A stretch of DNA of 64,000 nucleotides from Arthrobacter burdickii (GCF_030433645.1 NZ_JAROCG010000001.1:744001-808000); one strand, 5' to 3'; counted from the stretch's first letter, positions 55,694 to 64,000 are shown. Notes: a model not told the origin generated them from the sequence alone. Translations and numbers: made by a program.

Positions 55694-56608
55694 CTAGCTG
55701 ATCTTCTTGATCAGGGTGGACAGTTCGAACTGGTCGGCATCGGTGAGGTTCTGCAGGGGCGGACGCACGCGCCCGCCGTCGCGGCCCACCGCGTCGAGCC
55801 CGCCCTTGATGATGCTGACGCCGTATCCCTTCACGCGGTCACGGATGTCCAGGTAGGGGATGACGAAGTCGTTCAGCTTCTCGTAGACCGCCGTGCGGTC
55901 CTGGGCGATGACATCGCGGTAGAAGGCGAGGGCGAACTCGGGGACGAAGTTGAACATCGCAGACGAGTACGTGCTCACGCCCAGCTGGAGGAGGGGCAGG
56001 GCGAAGGTCTCCGCCGTCGGCAGGCCGCCGATGTAGGTGAGGCGCTCCCCCACCCGGGCGTAGATCCGGGTCATCTGCTCGATGTTCCCGATGCCGTCCT
56101 TGAACCCGATGAGGTTCGGGTTGCGGTCGGCGAGGATCGCGACGGAGCGGTCGGTCAGGACGGCGTTCGCGCGGCTGTAGACGATGACGCCCAGGCTCGT
56201 CGCTGCACACACGGCACTGACGTGCTCGATCAGGCCCTCCTGATCGGCCTCCGTCAGGTAGGGCGGCATGAGCAGGATCCCGTCCGCGCCGGCCTCCTCG
56301 GCCGCGCGCACGTGCCCGATGGCCGAGAACGTGCCTCCCGTTGCCGGAGCGATGACCGGCACCTTGCCGCCGATCTCGTCGACGGCGACGCGGACGACCC
56401 GGTCCATCTCGGCGGTCGTAAGGGAGAAGCCCTCGCCCGTGCCGCCGGCAGCGAACAGTCCCGCCACGTCGAAGTCGGACTGCCAGGCCAGGTGCTCGCG
56501 GTACCGGCCCTCGTCGAACTGCAACTCCTGGTCGAAGTGCGTGACGGGGAAGGAGAGCAGGCCCGACTTGATGCGTTGCGCCAGCTCGGAGGGATTCAGG
56601 TGAGCCAC
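55694..56608 (-). CDS. kdgD: 5-dehydro-4-deoxyglucarate dehydratase
   Basis: GTG at 56608 gives a 304-residue protein of normal KdgD length; the frame extends to 56653. It is a DapA-type barrel with [40 protein letters not shown] (Tyr) and the Schiff-base Lys170 in [15 protein letters not shown]. It removes water and CO2 from 5-dehydro-4-deoxyglucarate to give 2-oxoglutarate semialdehyde. It is the first gene of the operon, downstream of lysR on the same strand, with two dyads between them. Confidence 0.94.
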   Translation of the reverse strand: MAHLNPSELAQRIKSGLLSFPVTHFDQELQFDEGRYREHLAWQSDFDVAGLFAAGGTGEGFSLTTAEMDRVVRVAVDEIGGKVPVIAPATGGTFSAIGHVRAAEEAGADGILLMPPYLTEADQEGLIEHVSAVCAATSLGVIVYSRANAVLTDRSVAILADRNPNLIGFKDGIGNIEQMTRIYARVGERLTYIGGLPTAETFALPLLQLGVSTYSSAMFNFVPEFALAFYRDVIAQDRTAVYEKLNDFVIPYLDIRDRVKGYGVSIIKGGLDAVGRDGGRVRPPLQNLTDADQFELSTLIKKIS

Positions 56609-56696
56609 GGGGAGACCCTTCGGTAGAGGTGGCGCGACCGTCGGGGGCGCCACAGAGGTTCGATACCCCTCAGCGTATGAAGCGCGGCGATACGTG

Positions 56697-56738
56697 TCTA
56701 AGACTGTTTTAGAATGGATCGATACCTTCCAGGTATCG
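56697..56738. promoter_or_regulatory. LysR-type box and palindrome upstream of kdgD
   Basis: TCTAA-N7-TTAGA (56697-56713) is a dyad of the T-N11-A class bound by LysR regulators. Seven bases on lies CGATACCT-TCC-AGGTATCG (56720-56738), a perfect 8-bp inverted repeat. Both lie in the 136-base gap between the lysR stop and kdgD, where the kdgD promoter must be if it has its own. Confidence 0.55.
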
Positions 56739-56744
56739 TCCGTC

Positions 56745-57629
56745 CTACCCGTGGCGTTCGGTGATGGCGTCGAGGACCCGGTGCAGGGCGGGGTTCTTCG
56801 ACTCCTTGAGCCAGATGGCGAAGAGTTCGACGGGATCCGAACCGAAGCCGTCCAGGTCGCAGTACTGCACGCCGTCGATGCCGAGGACCGTCGTCGAATG
56901 GGGCACCAGGGCGATGCCGCGGTGGGCTGCGACGAGGGACACCATCGTGAGGATCTGGGCCACCGTATGGACGTAGTTCAGCTGCCCGGCCGGGGCCAGG
57001 CGGACGATGAGGTCGTAGAAATACTTCGCCTGGGTGGGGGAGTGCATGATGAGTGCTTCGCCCCTCAGGTCCTCGATGGTCACGGGCCTGCCCAGGGTGG
57101 CGAGACGGTGGCCGTCCGGGACCGCTGCGACGAGGGGTTCCCGGTACAGCAACCGGGATCCGAAGACCTGTTCATCGAAGGGGGGACGGGCGAGCCCGAG
57201 ATCGATGTCCCCGTCCCGGAGGGCATCGATCTGCTCACGCGTGACCATTTCCCGCAGCTCGATGTCGACTTCGGGCAGCTCGCTGGAGATCTCGTTGAGC
57301 AGGGCACCCAGGATGCCGAAGGTCGACGCCGCGGTGAAACCGAGCCGGATCGACCCGGCCGACCCCCTCGAGATACGACGGGCCAGATCCGGGGCGCTCT
57401 CAGCCAATGCCAGGAGTCGCTGTGCCTCCCCGAGGAACGCGGTGCCGGCGGCCGTGAGGGTGACGCCACGGCTGTCCCGCTCGAACAGCTGGACGGCGAT
57501 CGCCTTCTCCAGCTTCTGGATCTGCCGACTCAACGGTGGCTGTGTCATGCGCAGACGTTCGGCGGCCCTGCCGAAGTGCAGTTCTTCGGCTACGGCAACG
57601 AATCCGCGTAACTGATCAAGGGAGTACAT
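56745..57629 (-). CDS. LysR-family regulator of the aldarate genes
   Basis: The 294-residue protein has the LysR winged helix ([20 protein letters not shown] and [15 protein letters not shown]) and a two-lobed effector domain (about 90-294; [20 protein letters not shown]). It lies between the catabolic operon (same strand, downstream) and the divergent transporter operon. This position strongly suggests that it controls one or both, with an aldarate as inducer. The effector is inferred, not visible. Confidence 0.93.
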   Translation of the reverse strand: MYSLDQLRGFVAVAEELHFGRAAERLRMTQPPLSRQIQKLEKAIAVQLFERDSRGVTLTAAGTAFLGEAQRLLALAESAPDLARRISRGSAGSIRLGFTAASTFGILGALLNEISSELPEVDIELREMVTREQIDALRDGDIDLGLARPPFDEQVFGSRLLYREPLVAAVPDGHRLATLGRPVTIEDLRGEALIMHSPTQAKYFYDLIVRLAPAGQLNYVHTVAQILTMVSLVAAHRGIALVPHSTTVLGIDGVQYCDLDGFGSDPVELFAIWLKESKNPALHRVLDAITERHG

Positions 57630-57664
57630 GATGCACAGAGGGTATCAGCTCATACTTTATTGGG

Positions 57665-57693
57665 CTTAGACATGCATGACGAGGATTTCTAAG
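57665..57693. promoter_or_regulatory. CTTAGA/TCTAAG dyad between lysR and the transporter operon
   Basis: CTTAGA (57665-57670) and TCTAAG (57688-57693) form a 6-bp inverted repeat with a 17-base spacer in the 135-base divergent region. The same TCTAA/TTAGA halves occur upstream of kdgD with closer spacing. This is a candidate LysR site for autoregulation and transporter control. Confidence 0.5.
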
Positions 57694-57764
57694 CTTTCTG
57701 TACAGGCTCAGGGTGAGCGTCATCACAGACGGTCACTCCTAGACCTCCATCAAAGGAGATTCTC

Positions 57765-58781
57765 ATGTTTCACTCGAAGTTCGCCCGTCGCTCAGCGTCG
57801 ACCATGGGTGTAGCAGCTGTCCTGGCACTGACCCTCTCCGCCTGCGGTGGCAATGTCGCCACATCCGGCGGAAGCGACGACGGAAGCGACTTCCCCTCCG
57901 GTCCGGTGACACTGACCATCGGACAGGATCCCGGTGGCAGCACCGACCTCATCGGTCGGGCCATTGCCGAGAACGCCTCGGACGCCCTCGGCGTACCGAT
58001 TCCGGTGGTCAACAAGCCCGGCGCGAATGGCGCACTGGCCACGCAGGAAGTCGCCAACGCGAAGCCGGACGGGCAGACCCTGATCCTTCTCAACGCCTCT
58101 CTGATCGCCATCACGCCCCTGGCCGTCAGCGAGGACGAAGCCGTGAAACTGGAGGACCTCGAGGTGATCTCCGGCATCTCGCAGGACGACTACGTCCTGG
58201 TGGCCAACGCCGAGTCCGAGTACAAGACCGTCGAGGACATCGTGGCCGCGGACAAGTCGTTCAACTTCGCCACCACGGGCGTCGGCACGGGTAGCCAGCT
58301 GGCGCAGGCGCTGCTCTTCAAGCAGGCAGGCGTCGACGGAACTGATGTTCCCTTCGACGGCGGCTCTCCCGCCATGACGGCGATCCTCGGGAACCAGGTG
58401 GACTTCGCCACCATCCAGTTGGGCGAGGCGATGCCGCAGATCGACGCCGGCACCCTGAGGCCGATCGTGACATTCTCCGAGGAGCGCAACCAGTACCTTC
58501 CGGACGTGCCCACCGCCCTCGAGGAGGGCTACGACGTCCCCGTGTCGCAGTACCGTGCCATCGCGGCGCCCAAGGGTACCCCGGAGCCGGCAGTGGAGAA
58601 GCTCCGCGAAGCCGTCTCGGCCGCGTTCGAGAGCGAGGAGTACAAGGAGTTCAACGAGGAGAACCTCTTCACCCCGCACGAGATCGATGGTGAGCAGGTC
58701 ACCGAGGAGTGGACGGCCAACGCCGCCAAGTACAAGGAGCTCGTGGAGAAGTACGAGATCGACCTCGGCGGCGAGAAGTGA
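57765..58781 (+). CDS. tctC: Tripartite tricarboxylate-type transporter, solute-binding lipoprotein
   Basis: The 338-residue protein is a lipoprotein: basic start, hydrophobic core and lipobox LTLSACGG with Cys27. The mature part is of the TctC/Bug family, with VTLTIGQDPGGSTDLIGRAI, VVNKPGANGALATQEVANAK and FDGGSPAMTAILGNQVDFA. It binds a carboxylate outside the membrane for TctAB. The genomic setting suggests glucarate/galactarate. The ATG follows aaaggag. The TGA overlaps the GTG of tctB. Confidence 0.93.
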   Translation: MFHSKFARRSASTMGVAAVLALTLSACGGNVATSGGSDDGSDFPSGPVTLTIGQDPGGSTDLIGRAIAENASDALGVPIPVVNKPGANGALATQEVANAKPDGQTLILLNASLIAITPLAVSEDEAVKLEDLEVISGISQDDYVLVANAESEYKTVEDIVAADKSFNFATTGVGTGSQLAQALLFKQAGVDGTDVPFDGGSPAMTAILGNQVDFATIQLGEAMPQIDAGTLRPIVTFSEERNQYLPDVPTALEEGYDVPVSQYRAIAAPKGTPEPAVEKLREAVSAAFESEEYKEFNEENLFTPHEIDGEQVTEEWTANAAKYKELVEKYEIDLGGEK

Positions 58782-59371
58782 CATCGTCGCCTCACGCGGA
58801 CCGCCGGGCGACCGGCGGTTCGCACGCCCTCCACGGGGAGCCCGAACACCAGGCTCCCGACCATGGGCACCATCTCGTCGACGACCTGACGCCGGAGGAC
58901 CTCGCCGCGCAGTGGGAGCAGGAGAAACCCCCCGCCGCCGGGCCGGGCGCGAACGTCGCCTCCGCGCTCGTCGTGACCGCCATCGGGGTCGCCGGCACCC
59001 TCGGCTCGCTGGGAATGGGGCTGGGGTCCCCTGCCGACCCGGAACCGGGCCTGTGGCCCTTTCTCATCAGCGTCCTGCTGATGGTCCTCGGCATAGCCCT
59101 CGCCCTGTTCGGACGGAATGTCCTGGACGCGGAGAAGTTCTCCCGCTCCAGCCTCCAGGTCGCGGCCGGCCTCGTCAGCCTCATCGTCTTCACCCTCCTG
59201 ATCGGACGCATCGGCTTCGAGATCCCGGCACTGCTCCTGTGCGTGGTCTGGCTCCGCTTCCTGGGCCGGGAGACCTGGCGGATGACGGCCCTGCTCAGCG
59301 TGGGAATCACCGCCGCGTTCTACCTGCTGTTCGTCTTCGCTCTCAACGTGCCCATCCCGCATCTGTTCTAG
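58778..59371 (+). CDS. tctB: Tripartite tricarboxylate-type transporter, small membrane subunit
   Basis: GTG at 58778 overlaps the tctC stop. The 197-residue protein has a hydrophilic N-terminal tail of about 60 residues, then four transmembrane helices of the TctB type (ASALVVTAIGVAGTLGSLGM, PGLWPFLISVLLMVLGIALA). The conserved Pro-Gly before the second helix is typical. It works with TctA and TctC in sodium- or proton-driven uptake. Confidence 0.9.
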   Translation: MTSSPHADRRATGGSHALHGEPEHQAPDHGHHLVDDLTPEDLAAQWEQEKPPAAGPGANVASALVVTAIGVAGTLGSLGMGLGSPADPEPGLWPFLISVLLMVLGIALALFGRNVLDAEKFSRSSLQVAAGLVSLIVFTLLIGRIGFEIPALLLCVVWLRFLGRETWRMTALLSVGITAAFYLLFVFALNVPIPHLF

Positions 59372-59380
59372 GGAACCCCC

Positions 59381-60907
59381 ATGGAATTTTTTGAACCGGT
59401 ACTGAACGGTTTCGGCGTCGTCCTCGAGCCGACGAACCTCCTGTACTGCCTGCTCGGCGTCGTCATCGGCATGCTGATCGGCGTCCTGCCCGGCCTCGGC
59501 CCGGCGGCGACCATCGCGATCCTGCTGCCCCTGACCTACGGCATCGAACCCGTCACTGCGATCATCATGCTTTCCGGCATCTTCTACGGCGCCCAGTACG
59601 GCGGGACCATCACCTCCGTCCTGCTCCGGCTGCCGGGTGAAGCATCTTCCGTGGTCACCGTCTTCGATGGCTACGCGCTGACGAAGCAGGGCCGGGCAGG
59701 GACGGCGCTCGGTGTGGCAGCCATCGGATCCTTCGTCGGCGGCACGGTGGCCATCGTCGGACTGACGTTCCTGGCTCCCCTCGTCGCCGGCTTCGCCCTC
59801 GACTTCGGCCCGCCCGAATACACGGCCCTGGCCCTGCTCGGCATCCTCCTGGTCGCCACCGTCAGCAACGGTGGCAGGCTCAAATCCCTGATCGCCGCCG
59901 CCGTCGGACTCCTGCTGGCGACCGTGGGCCGTGACGGCTTCACCGGTGAGTCCCGCTTCACCCTGGGAAGCCTGGAACTCGCCGACGGACTCGACTTCGT
60001 TCCGATCGCGATGGGCATCTTCGGGCTCGGTGAGATCCTTTACAACCTCGAGGAACGCCACAACAAGGTCTCCGCCCCCGCGAAGGTGGCCAACGTCTGG
60101 CCCTCCCGCAAGGACCTGAAGCAGGCCTCCGGGGCCATCGGCCGCGGGTCCGTGCTCGGATTCTTCCTGGGCATCCTCCCCGGTGGGGGCGCCACCCTCT
60201 CATCCCTGGCGGCCTACGCGATGGAGAAGAAGCGGGCCAAGGACCCGTCACGCTTCGGGAAGGGCGCCATCGAAGGCGTCGCCGGACCCGAGACCGCGAA
60301 CAACGCGGCAGCGACGTCGTCCTTCATCCCCCTGCTCACGCTGGGTATCCCCGCGAACGCGACCATGGCCATCATCTTCGGTGCCCTGCTCATCCAGGGC
60401 GTCACGCCGGGCCCGCAACTCGTGCAGAACGACCCGGAGCTGTTCTGGGGCGTCGTCAACTCCATGTACATCGGCAACATCCTGCTGCTGATCATGAGCA
60501 TCCCCCTCGTCGGCGTCTTCGTGCGGATCCTCCGTGTCCGCCCCGCGATCCTAGCCCCGGTCACCGTGCTCATCACCCTCATCGGGGTGTACACGATCAA
60601 CAACAGCATCTTCGATATCTGGCTGGTCATCTTCTTCGGTGTGATCGGGTACCTGATGAAGAAGTTCGGATTCGAACCCGGACCGCTCGTCCTGGCGTTC
60701 GTCCTCGGGGCACTGCTCGAGGAGAGCCTTCGTCGGTCGCTCCTCCTCTTCGGTGGCGACGCGACCCAGTTCGCCGGTCGTCCCATCACGGCCGTCCTCC
60801 TCCTCGTCTTCGTCGTCGTCATTCTCCTTCCGGTCCTCCAGAAGGCTCGAAAGAACCGGGCGGCCAAGACCACGACCATCCCCACCAAGCGCAAGGAATC
60901 GGTATGA
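59381..60907 (+). CDS. tctA: Tripartite tricarboxylate-type transporter, large membrane subunit
   Basis: The 508-residue protein has 11-12 hydrophobic segments and the two TctA signature loops: GVLPGLGPAATIAILLPLTY in the N-half and GFFLGILPGGGATLSSLAAY in the C-half, plus GVAGPETANNAAATSSFIPL. These conserved Gly/Pro loops form the transport core. It is nine bases after tctB and overlaps the stress-protein gene by four bases. Confidence 0.95.
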   Translation: MEFFEPVLNGFGVVLEPTNLLYCLLGVVIGMLIGVLPGLGPAATIAILLPLTYGIEPVTAIIMLSGIFYGAQYGGTITSVLLRLPGEASSVVTVFDGYALTKQGRAGTALGVAAIGSFVGGTVAIVGLTFLAPLVAGFALDFGPPEYTALALLGILLVATVSNGGRLKSLIAAAVGLLLATVGRDGFTGESRFTLGSLELADGLDFVPIAMGIFGLGEILYNLEERHNKVSAPAKVANVWPSRKDLKQASGAIGRGSVLGFFLGILPGGGATLSSLAAYAMEKKRAKDPSRFGKGAIEGVAGPETANNAAATSSFIPLLTLGIPANATMAIIFGALLIQGVTPGPQLVQNDPELFWGVVNSMYIGNILLLIMSIPLVGVFVRILRVRPAILAPVTVLITLIGVYTINNSIFDIWLVIFFGVIGYLMKKFGFEPGPLVLAFVLGALLEESLRRSLLLFGGDATQFAGRPITAVLLLVFVVVILLPVLQKARKNRAAKTTTIPTKRKESV

Positions 60908-61311
60908 GCATCCTCATCGGCTATGTCCCCACTCCCGAAGGAGAGGCTGCCCTCGAAGCCGGACTGAAGGAGGCGCAGCTCAGGGACACCAACGCGGTCA
61001 TCCTCAACTCGCCCCGCAAGGGAGCCCCCGTGGATCCCGTCCTCGTACCGGAGGACAAGGTCGCCGAACTGGTCCGGCGGGCCAGGGCCGCCGGCGTGGA
61101 GGCGGTCGTCCGGCAGCCCGGGCACACGGACGACCTCACCGACGAGTTCATCGGACTCGCTGAAGAGATCGACGCCTCCCTCATCGTCATCGGGTTGCGG
61201 AAGCGGAGCCAGGTCGGGAAATTCATCATGGGCAGCCATGCCCAGCGGATCCTGCTCCAGGTCGACCGACCCGTCCTCGCCGTCAAGGCGACGAGCGATT
61301 CCACACGCTGA
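60904..61311 (+). CDS. Universal stress protein, UspA family
   Basis: The 135-residue protein has the USP fold (SILIGYVPTPEGEAALEAG, VEAVVRQPGHTDD, ASLIVIGLRKRSQVGKFIMG). The last of these, with SHAQRILLQVDRPVLAVK, is the ATP-binding G-x9-G-(S/T) region. It overlaps tctA by four bases. Stress proteins of this type are often the last gene of TTT or TRAP transporter operons, where they are thought to tune uptake to the energy state. Confidence 0.92.
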   Translation: MSILIGYVPTPEGEAALEAGLKEAQLRDTNAVILNSPRKGAPVDPVLVPEDKVAELVRRARAAGVEAVVRQPGHTDDLTDEFIGLAEEIDASLIVIGLRKRSQVGKFIMGSHAQRILLQVDRPVLAVKATSDSTR

Positions 61312-61345
61312 CGGTACCTGCCGGCACGAACCGGCACCATGAACT

Positions 61346-61389
61346 CCGGGGCCATCCTGAAAACCGATAGCGCGGCAGGATGGCCCCGG
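61346..61389. terminator. Terminator of the transporter operon
   Basis: A perfect 14-bp stem (61346-61359 with 61376-61389) around 16 bases, followed by ttcttt, lies 34 bases after the stress-protein gene. Confidence 0.85.
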
Positions 61390-61427
61390 TTCTTTCCCCG
61401 GATCCAACAGGGGTCTAGCATCGGCGC

Positions 61428-61775
61428 ATGGGATCGGTCGACGACACCATCGGCGAATTGCGGGAATCCGATCGGGCCTACCTCCAGCACGTCGTCGACG
61501 TGGTCCGTGCGGCCCGGACCGACACGGAGGACGGCTGGAGCTACGGTCTCCCGGCGCTCCTGCTCGAGGGGAAACCGCTCGTCGCCGTCGCCGCCGCAGC
61601 GAAGCATCTCTCGCTCTATCCGTTCTCCTCCGCGGTGATCGACGCCGTCGCGCTGTCGCTCGGCGGTTTCTCCCTGTCGAGGGGGACCATCCGGTTCTCG
61701 GCGGCGAACCCGCTGCCCGACGCCGTCGTGCGGGAGATCGTGCGCCTGAGAAGCCTCGAGATCACGGGGGAGTAG
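61428..61775 (+). CDS. DUF1801/YdhG-like protein
   Basis: The 115-residue protein fits the DUF1801 (YdhG/frataxin-like) pattern: YLQHVVDVVRAAR, TEDGWSYGLPALLLEGKPLV, AAKHLSLYPFSSAVID and RGTIRFSAANPLPDAVVREI. The fold has been linked to iron handling in Bacillus YdhG, but function is not settled. The gene is monocistronic, convergent with the HAAS-permease gene, with 20 bases between stops. Confidence 0.82.
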   Translation: MGSVDDTIGELRESDRAYLQHVVDVVRAARTDTEDGWSYGLPALLLEGKPLVAVAAAAKHLSLYPFSSAVIDAVALSLGGFSLSRGTIRFSAANPLPDAVVREIVRLRSLEITGE

Positions 61776-61795
61776 GCTCCAGCGGGCAGCGCGGG

Positions 61796-63142
61796 TCAGC
61801 TGAAGCCGAAGAGGGGCGGGAAGGCCAGGACGACGACGGCGGCCCACAGCGCGTAGACCGGCAGGTATCGGGTCTGCCACCTTTCGAGGGCCGCGAAGGC
61901 ACGCCGCCCCCGCAGGAATCCGACGGCCAGCCAGGCCGCGCGGACCAGGTGGACCAGCAGCAGCACGTTGAGGCCCAGCGCCGCAAGCCTGTTGGGGCTC
62001 GCGCCGAACTCGGCGAGGCGGGTCAGCATCGCCGTCAGCATCACGGCGTCGACCGCCAGGGCCAGCGTGACCAGTGCCACCTGCAGGGCATCGAACAGCC
62101 CCGGCGGTGTGAGGGGATCCCGGGCGGAGACCGAGTACAGCACCAAGCCGAGGACCAGCACGAGGATGGCGTCCATCAGGATGAGCAGGTCCCGGTCGAT
62201 GCTGTTCAGGTCACCCGCTCCCACCAGCACGGACAGGAGGACGAGGAGCATGACCACCGTCAGCGGTGTGAAGACCTTGGTCAGCACCGGGGCGATGTTC
62301 TCCACGACCTGCTGCTTCGCTTCGACCAGCCACGCGGCCACCACCAGGGCGCCGGGGACCGCGAAGGGCAGGATCCAGTCCTCGAGGACCGGCTCGAAGT
62401 CCACGCCGATCAGCGAGAGGGTTCCGAGCGTGAGCCCGACCAGCACTGCCCCACCCAGCGCCAGCAGGGCGAGATAGATCACCAGTTCGCCCGTGAAGCG
62501 GACGAAGTCCATGCGCCGCCGGTCCGAACGCCAGCGGCCCCCGACATACGCGAGCCCCAGCAGCAGCCAGAGCACGACAGGTGCGTGCAGTGCGGCAAGG
62601 ACCTCGGTGGAGCCGGAGGCGGTGAAGGGGTACAGGTTGAGGACAGCAGCCAGGGCCGCGAAGGACACGACGATCGTTGCCAGTACGGGCCGGGCGAGGT
62701 GCCTCTTCCAGGCGAAGTACGCGGTCGCGAAGGGCATGACCAGGAGGCCGAGATTTCGTACGAGCGCCGAATCGGTGCCGATTCCGGCGATCCCGGCCTT
62801 CACGGTGGCGCCTGCGCCGAGGGCCAGGCAGAGCACGACGACGAGTTCCCGCCACGCGGGCGTGCTCCCGCCCGTATCGGCCGGAACGAGGACGAGCTGC
62901 TTCCACAGTCGCTCGGAGTGCTCCCGGGCGAATTCGCGGGATATCTGGTCCAGGTTGCCGAGGCGCTTGATCGCGACAAGGAAGGCCTCCTCGTCGTCGA
63001 GTCCCGTGGCGCGGCGGTCGGCGATCTGCTCCCGGAGGTGGTCCTCGAGTTCGTCGACGTCCGCGGCGGAGATCGCCTGGTGGCGGAGGACGTAGCCGCG
63101 CCAGCGATCGATCTGGCCTTCCAGCCCTGCGTGGGTGTCCAT
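61796..63142 (-). CDS. HAAS-domain integral membrane protein
   Basis: ATG at 63142 overlaps the PadR stop (TGATG); the frame extends further only by chance. The 448-residue protein starts with a HAAS-type helical domain (about 5-75: VDELEDHLREQIADRRATGL and EEAFLVAIKRLGN), followed by about eleven transmembrane helices. HAAS domains occur in proteins coupled to PadR regulators and are thought to relay membrane signals. No transport motif is recognised. Confidence 0.85.
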   Translation of the reverse strand: MDTHAGLEGQIDRWRGYVLRHQAISAADVDELEDHLREQIADRRATGLDDEEAFLVAIKRLGNLDQISREFAREHSERLWKQLVLVPADTGGSTPAWRELVVVLCLALGAGATVKAGIAGIGTDSALVRNLGLLVMPFATAYFAWKRHLARPVLATIVVSFAALAAVLNLYPFTASGSTEVLAALHAPVVLWLLLGLAYVGGRWRSDRRRMDFVRFTGELVIYLALLALGGAVLVGLTLGTLSLIGVDFEPVLEDWILPFAVPGALVVAAWLVEAKQQVVENIAPVLTKVFTPLTVVMLLVLLSVLVGAGDLNSIDRDLLILMDAILVLVLGLVLYSVSARDPLTPPGLFDALQVALVTLALAVDAVMLTAMLTRLAEFGASPNRLAALGLNVLLLVHLVRAAWLAVGFLRGRRAFAALERWQTRYLPVYALWAAVVVLAFPPLFGFS

Positions 63143-63498
63143 CACGCCCACGCCTCTGTTGCGGTCGGCGGCAAGTCCTGCCAGACCTGTCGCAGTGTGT
63201 CGGCGACGACGGTCCACTGCTGCTGCCGTTCGGTGAGCGCCTCGAGCCCCGAGGGCGTGATGGCGTAGTGCTTGCGCCTGCGGCCGATCTCGGAGGACCC
63301 CCAGGACGACGAGACGTAGCCGAGCCGCTCGAGTCTGTGCAGGAGGGGATAGAGCATGCCGTCGGTCCATTGCATGCCTCCGCCGGACAACTCGCCCACC
63401 CGTTTCAGGATGGCGTAGCCGTGCAGATCGCTTCCCGCCAGGATGCCCAGCACCAGTGGCGTCGCCGAGGCGGCGACCAGATCCTTATCGATGCGCAC
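63142..63498 (-). CDS. PadR-family transcriptional regulator
   Basis: The 118-residue protein has the PadR winged helix (LVLGILAGSDLHGYAILKRV, WTDGMLYPLLHRLERLGYVS and RRRKHYAITPSGLEALTERQ) and a short C-terminal dimerisation helix. It forms a two-gene operon with the HAAS membrane protein. An inverted repeat 10 bases upstream of its start is a likely autoregulatory operator. Confidence 0.94.
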   Translation of the reverse strand: MRIDKDLVAASATPLVLGILAGSDLHGYAILKRVGELSGGGMQWTDGMLYPLLHRLERLGYVSSSWGSSEIGRRRKHYAITPSGLEALTERQQQWTVVADTLRQVWQDLPPTATEAWA

Positions 63499-63507
63499 GA
63501 TGCCTCC

Positions 63508-63528
63508 ATACCTAGATGTATCAGGTAT
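63508..63528. promoter_or_regulatory. Likely PadR operator
   Basis: ATACCT-N9-AGGTAT is a perfect 6-bp inverted repeat immediately upstream of the padR start, where it would overlap the promoter. The half-site with two more bases, AGGTATCG, also occurs in the palindrome upstream of kdgD. Confidence 0.55.
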
Positions 63529-63650
63529 CGAAGCATAGCGGTGCTATGTATGGCAAGACCCGGGCGGAGTCCGTCTCCTCCGAGTCACGGTTCAGCGCCG
63601 ATTCCGGCAGCGGCCCCGCCCTGGTGCCGCGAGGGGTAGATCATGGGTGC

Positions 63651-64000
63651 ATGACATGGCCGGCTCGACCGGGCCTTGCAGCCCTTGCAGCAGTCGTCCT
63701 CGCTGCGTGTGCGACACCGGGAAACCCCGGTGTCGAGCCCGTCCCCGCGCCCGGTCCCGACCCGTCCGCCGTGGAGCCTGCGTCCGCCTCGGCACCTGCA
63801 GCACGGGCCGCCGAGGGCGAACTGATCGGACAGGGCACCGTGCTGCAGGTCGGGGACGCCCTGCCGCGGTTCTGCCTCGGAGGTGTGATGGAGTCCTATC
63901 CGCCCCAGTGCAGCGGGCCCGGGATTGCCGGCTGGGACTGGTCACTCGCGGAGCAGTCCGAGACCGCTTCCGGCGTCACCTGGGGCGCCTACGCGGTGAC
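63651..64000 (+). CDS. Lipoprotein of unknown function, 3' end beyond the window
   Basis: ATG at 63651 opens a frame that reaches the right edge without a stop (116 codons). It begins with a lipoprotein signal: basic start, ALAAVVLAAC with the lipobox Cys at residue 20, then a Pro/Ala/Ser-rich linker. The mature part shows LIGQGTVLQVGDALPRFCLG and ESYPPQCSGP, with two cysteines that may pair. An extracytoplasmic anchored protein is expected. No family is recognised. Confidence 0.8.
   Translation, partial: MTWPARPGLAALAAVVLAACATPGNPGVEPVPAPGPDPSAVEPASASAPAARAAEGELIGQGTVLQVGDALPRFCLGGVMESYPPQCSGPGIAGWDWSLAEQSETASGVTWGAYAV

Noticed and set aside
58529-60061. 510-codon minus-strand open frame opposite tctB and tctA
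   Set aside because: The transporter subunits on the plus strand are unmistakable, while this product is an Asp/Glu/Gln/Gly-rich shadow.

Overview
The window is a GC-rich chromosome segment of an actinobacterium, most likely an Arthrobacter-type member of the Micrococcaceae. The signs are strong G/C third-position bias, many GTG starts, an Lsr2 nucleoid protein, a GAF-ANTAR antiterminator, a SigX5-like sigma factor and the gene order rpsF-ssb-rpsR-rplI-dnaB. The genus is inferred from gene content; no rRNA or tRNA gene is visible. I see no prophage, transposon or CRISPR array. Both window edges cut a gene.

Layout. 1-1 kb: 5' part of a secreted SGNH hydrolase, reading leftward. 1.2-7.7 kb: a tandem glycine riboswitch followed by gcvP, gcvT, sdaA and a short MetF-like gene, a glycine/serine one-carbon operon without gcvH. 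7.7-16 kb: GAF-ANTAR protein, MarR regulator, alpha/beta hydrolase, orphan OmpR-type regulator, ABC-F protein, a membrane-anchored protein, an XRE regulator remnant, a sarcosine-oxidase-type flavoenzyme and a HutD/Ves protein. 16-23 kb: an MFS transporter, a DrrAB-type ABC exporter, and a second ABC ATPase/permease pair in one operon with a NarL-type two-component system. 23.4-25.7 kb: a large secreted coiled-coil protein with only two cysteines. 26-31 kb: M18 aminopeptidase, then the ribosomal/replication cluster ending in dnaB, with a group of DnaA-box-like 9-mers just before dnaB.

31-39.4 kb: an envelope and oxidative-stress island: MarR paralogue, PRC-barrel/DUF2382 protein, small HTH-like protein, cysteine hydrolase, a three-gene DUF3618/holin-like operon, Mn-catalase, DUF4383 protein, a haem-oxygenase-fold redox protein and a CDGSH iron-sulfur protein. 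Intergenic spacers within this island carry a repeated dyad, (T/G)AAG-N4-CTTA, which I did not notice elsewhere in the window. I regard this as the best candidate for an undescribed regulon.

39.4-51.4 kb: 5-oxoprolinase (PxpA plus a PxpB-PxpC fusion), an HxlR/MFS pair, GNAT protein, ammonium transporter, a ThiS-like/beta-propeller pair, Lsr2, SigX5-like sigma factor with a divergent RibD-C-like reductase, and a DUF4031-HD fusion. 51.5-61.3 kb: an aldarate island. One operon encodes KdgD, 2-oxoglutarate semialdehyde dehydrogenase, glucarate dehydratase and a second enolase-superfamily dehydratase, enough to take glucarate (and probably galactarate) to 2-oxoglutarate. A LysR gene lies between it and a divergent tripartite tricarboxylate-type transporter operon ending in a universal stress protein. 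61.4-64 kb: DUF1801-like protein, a PadR/HAAS-permease pair with a likely operator, and the 5' end of a lipoprotein gene.
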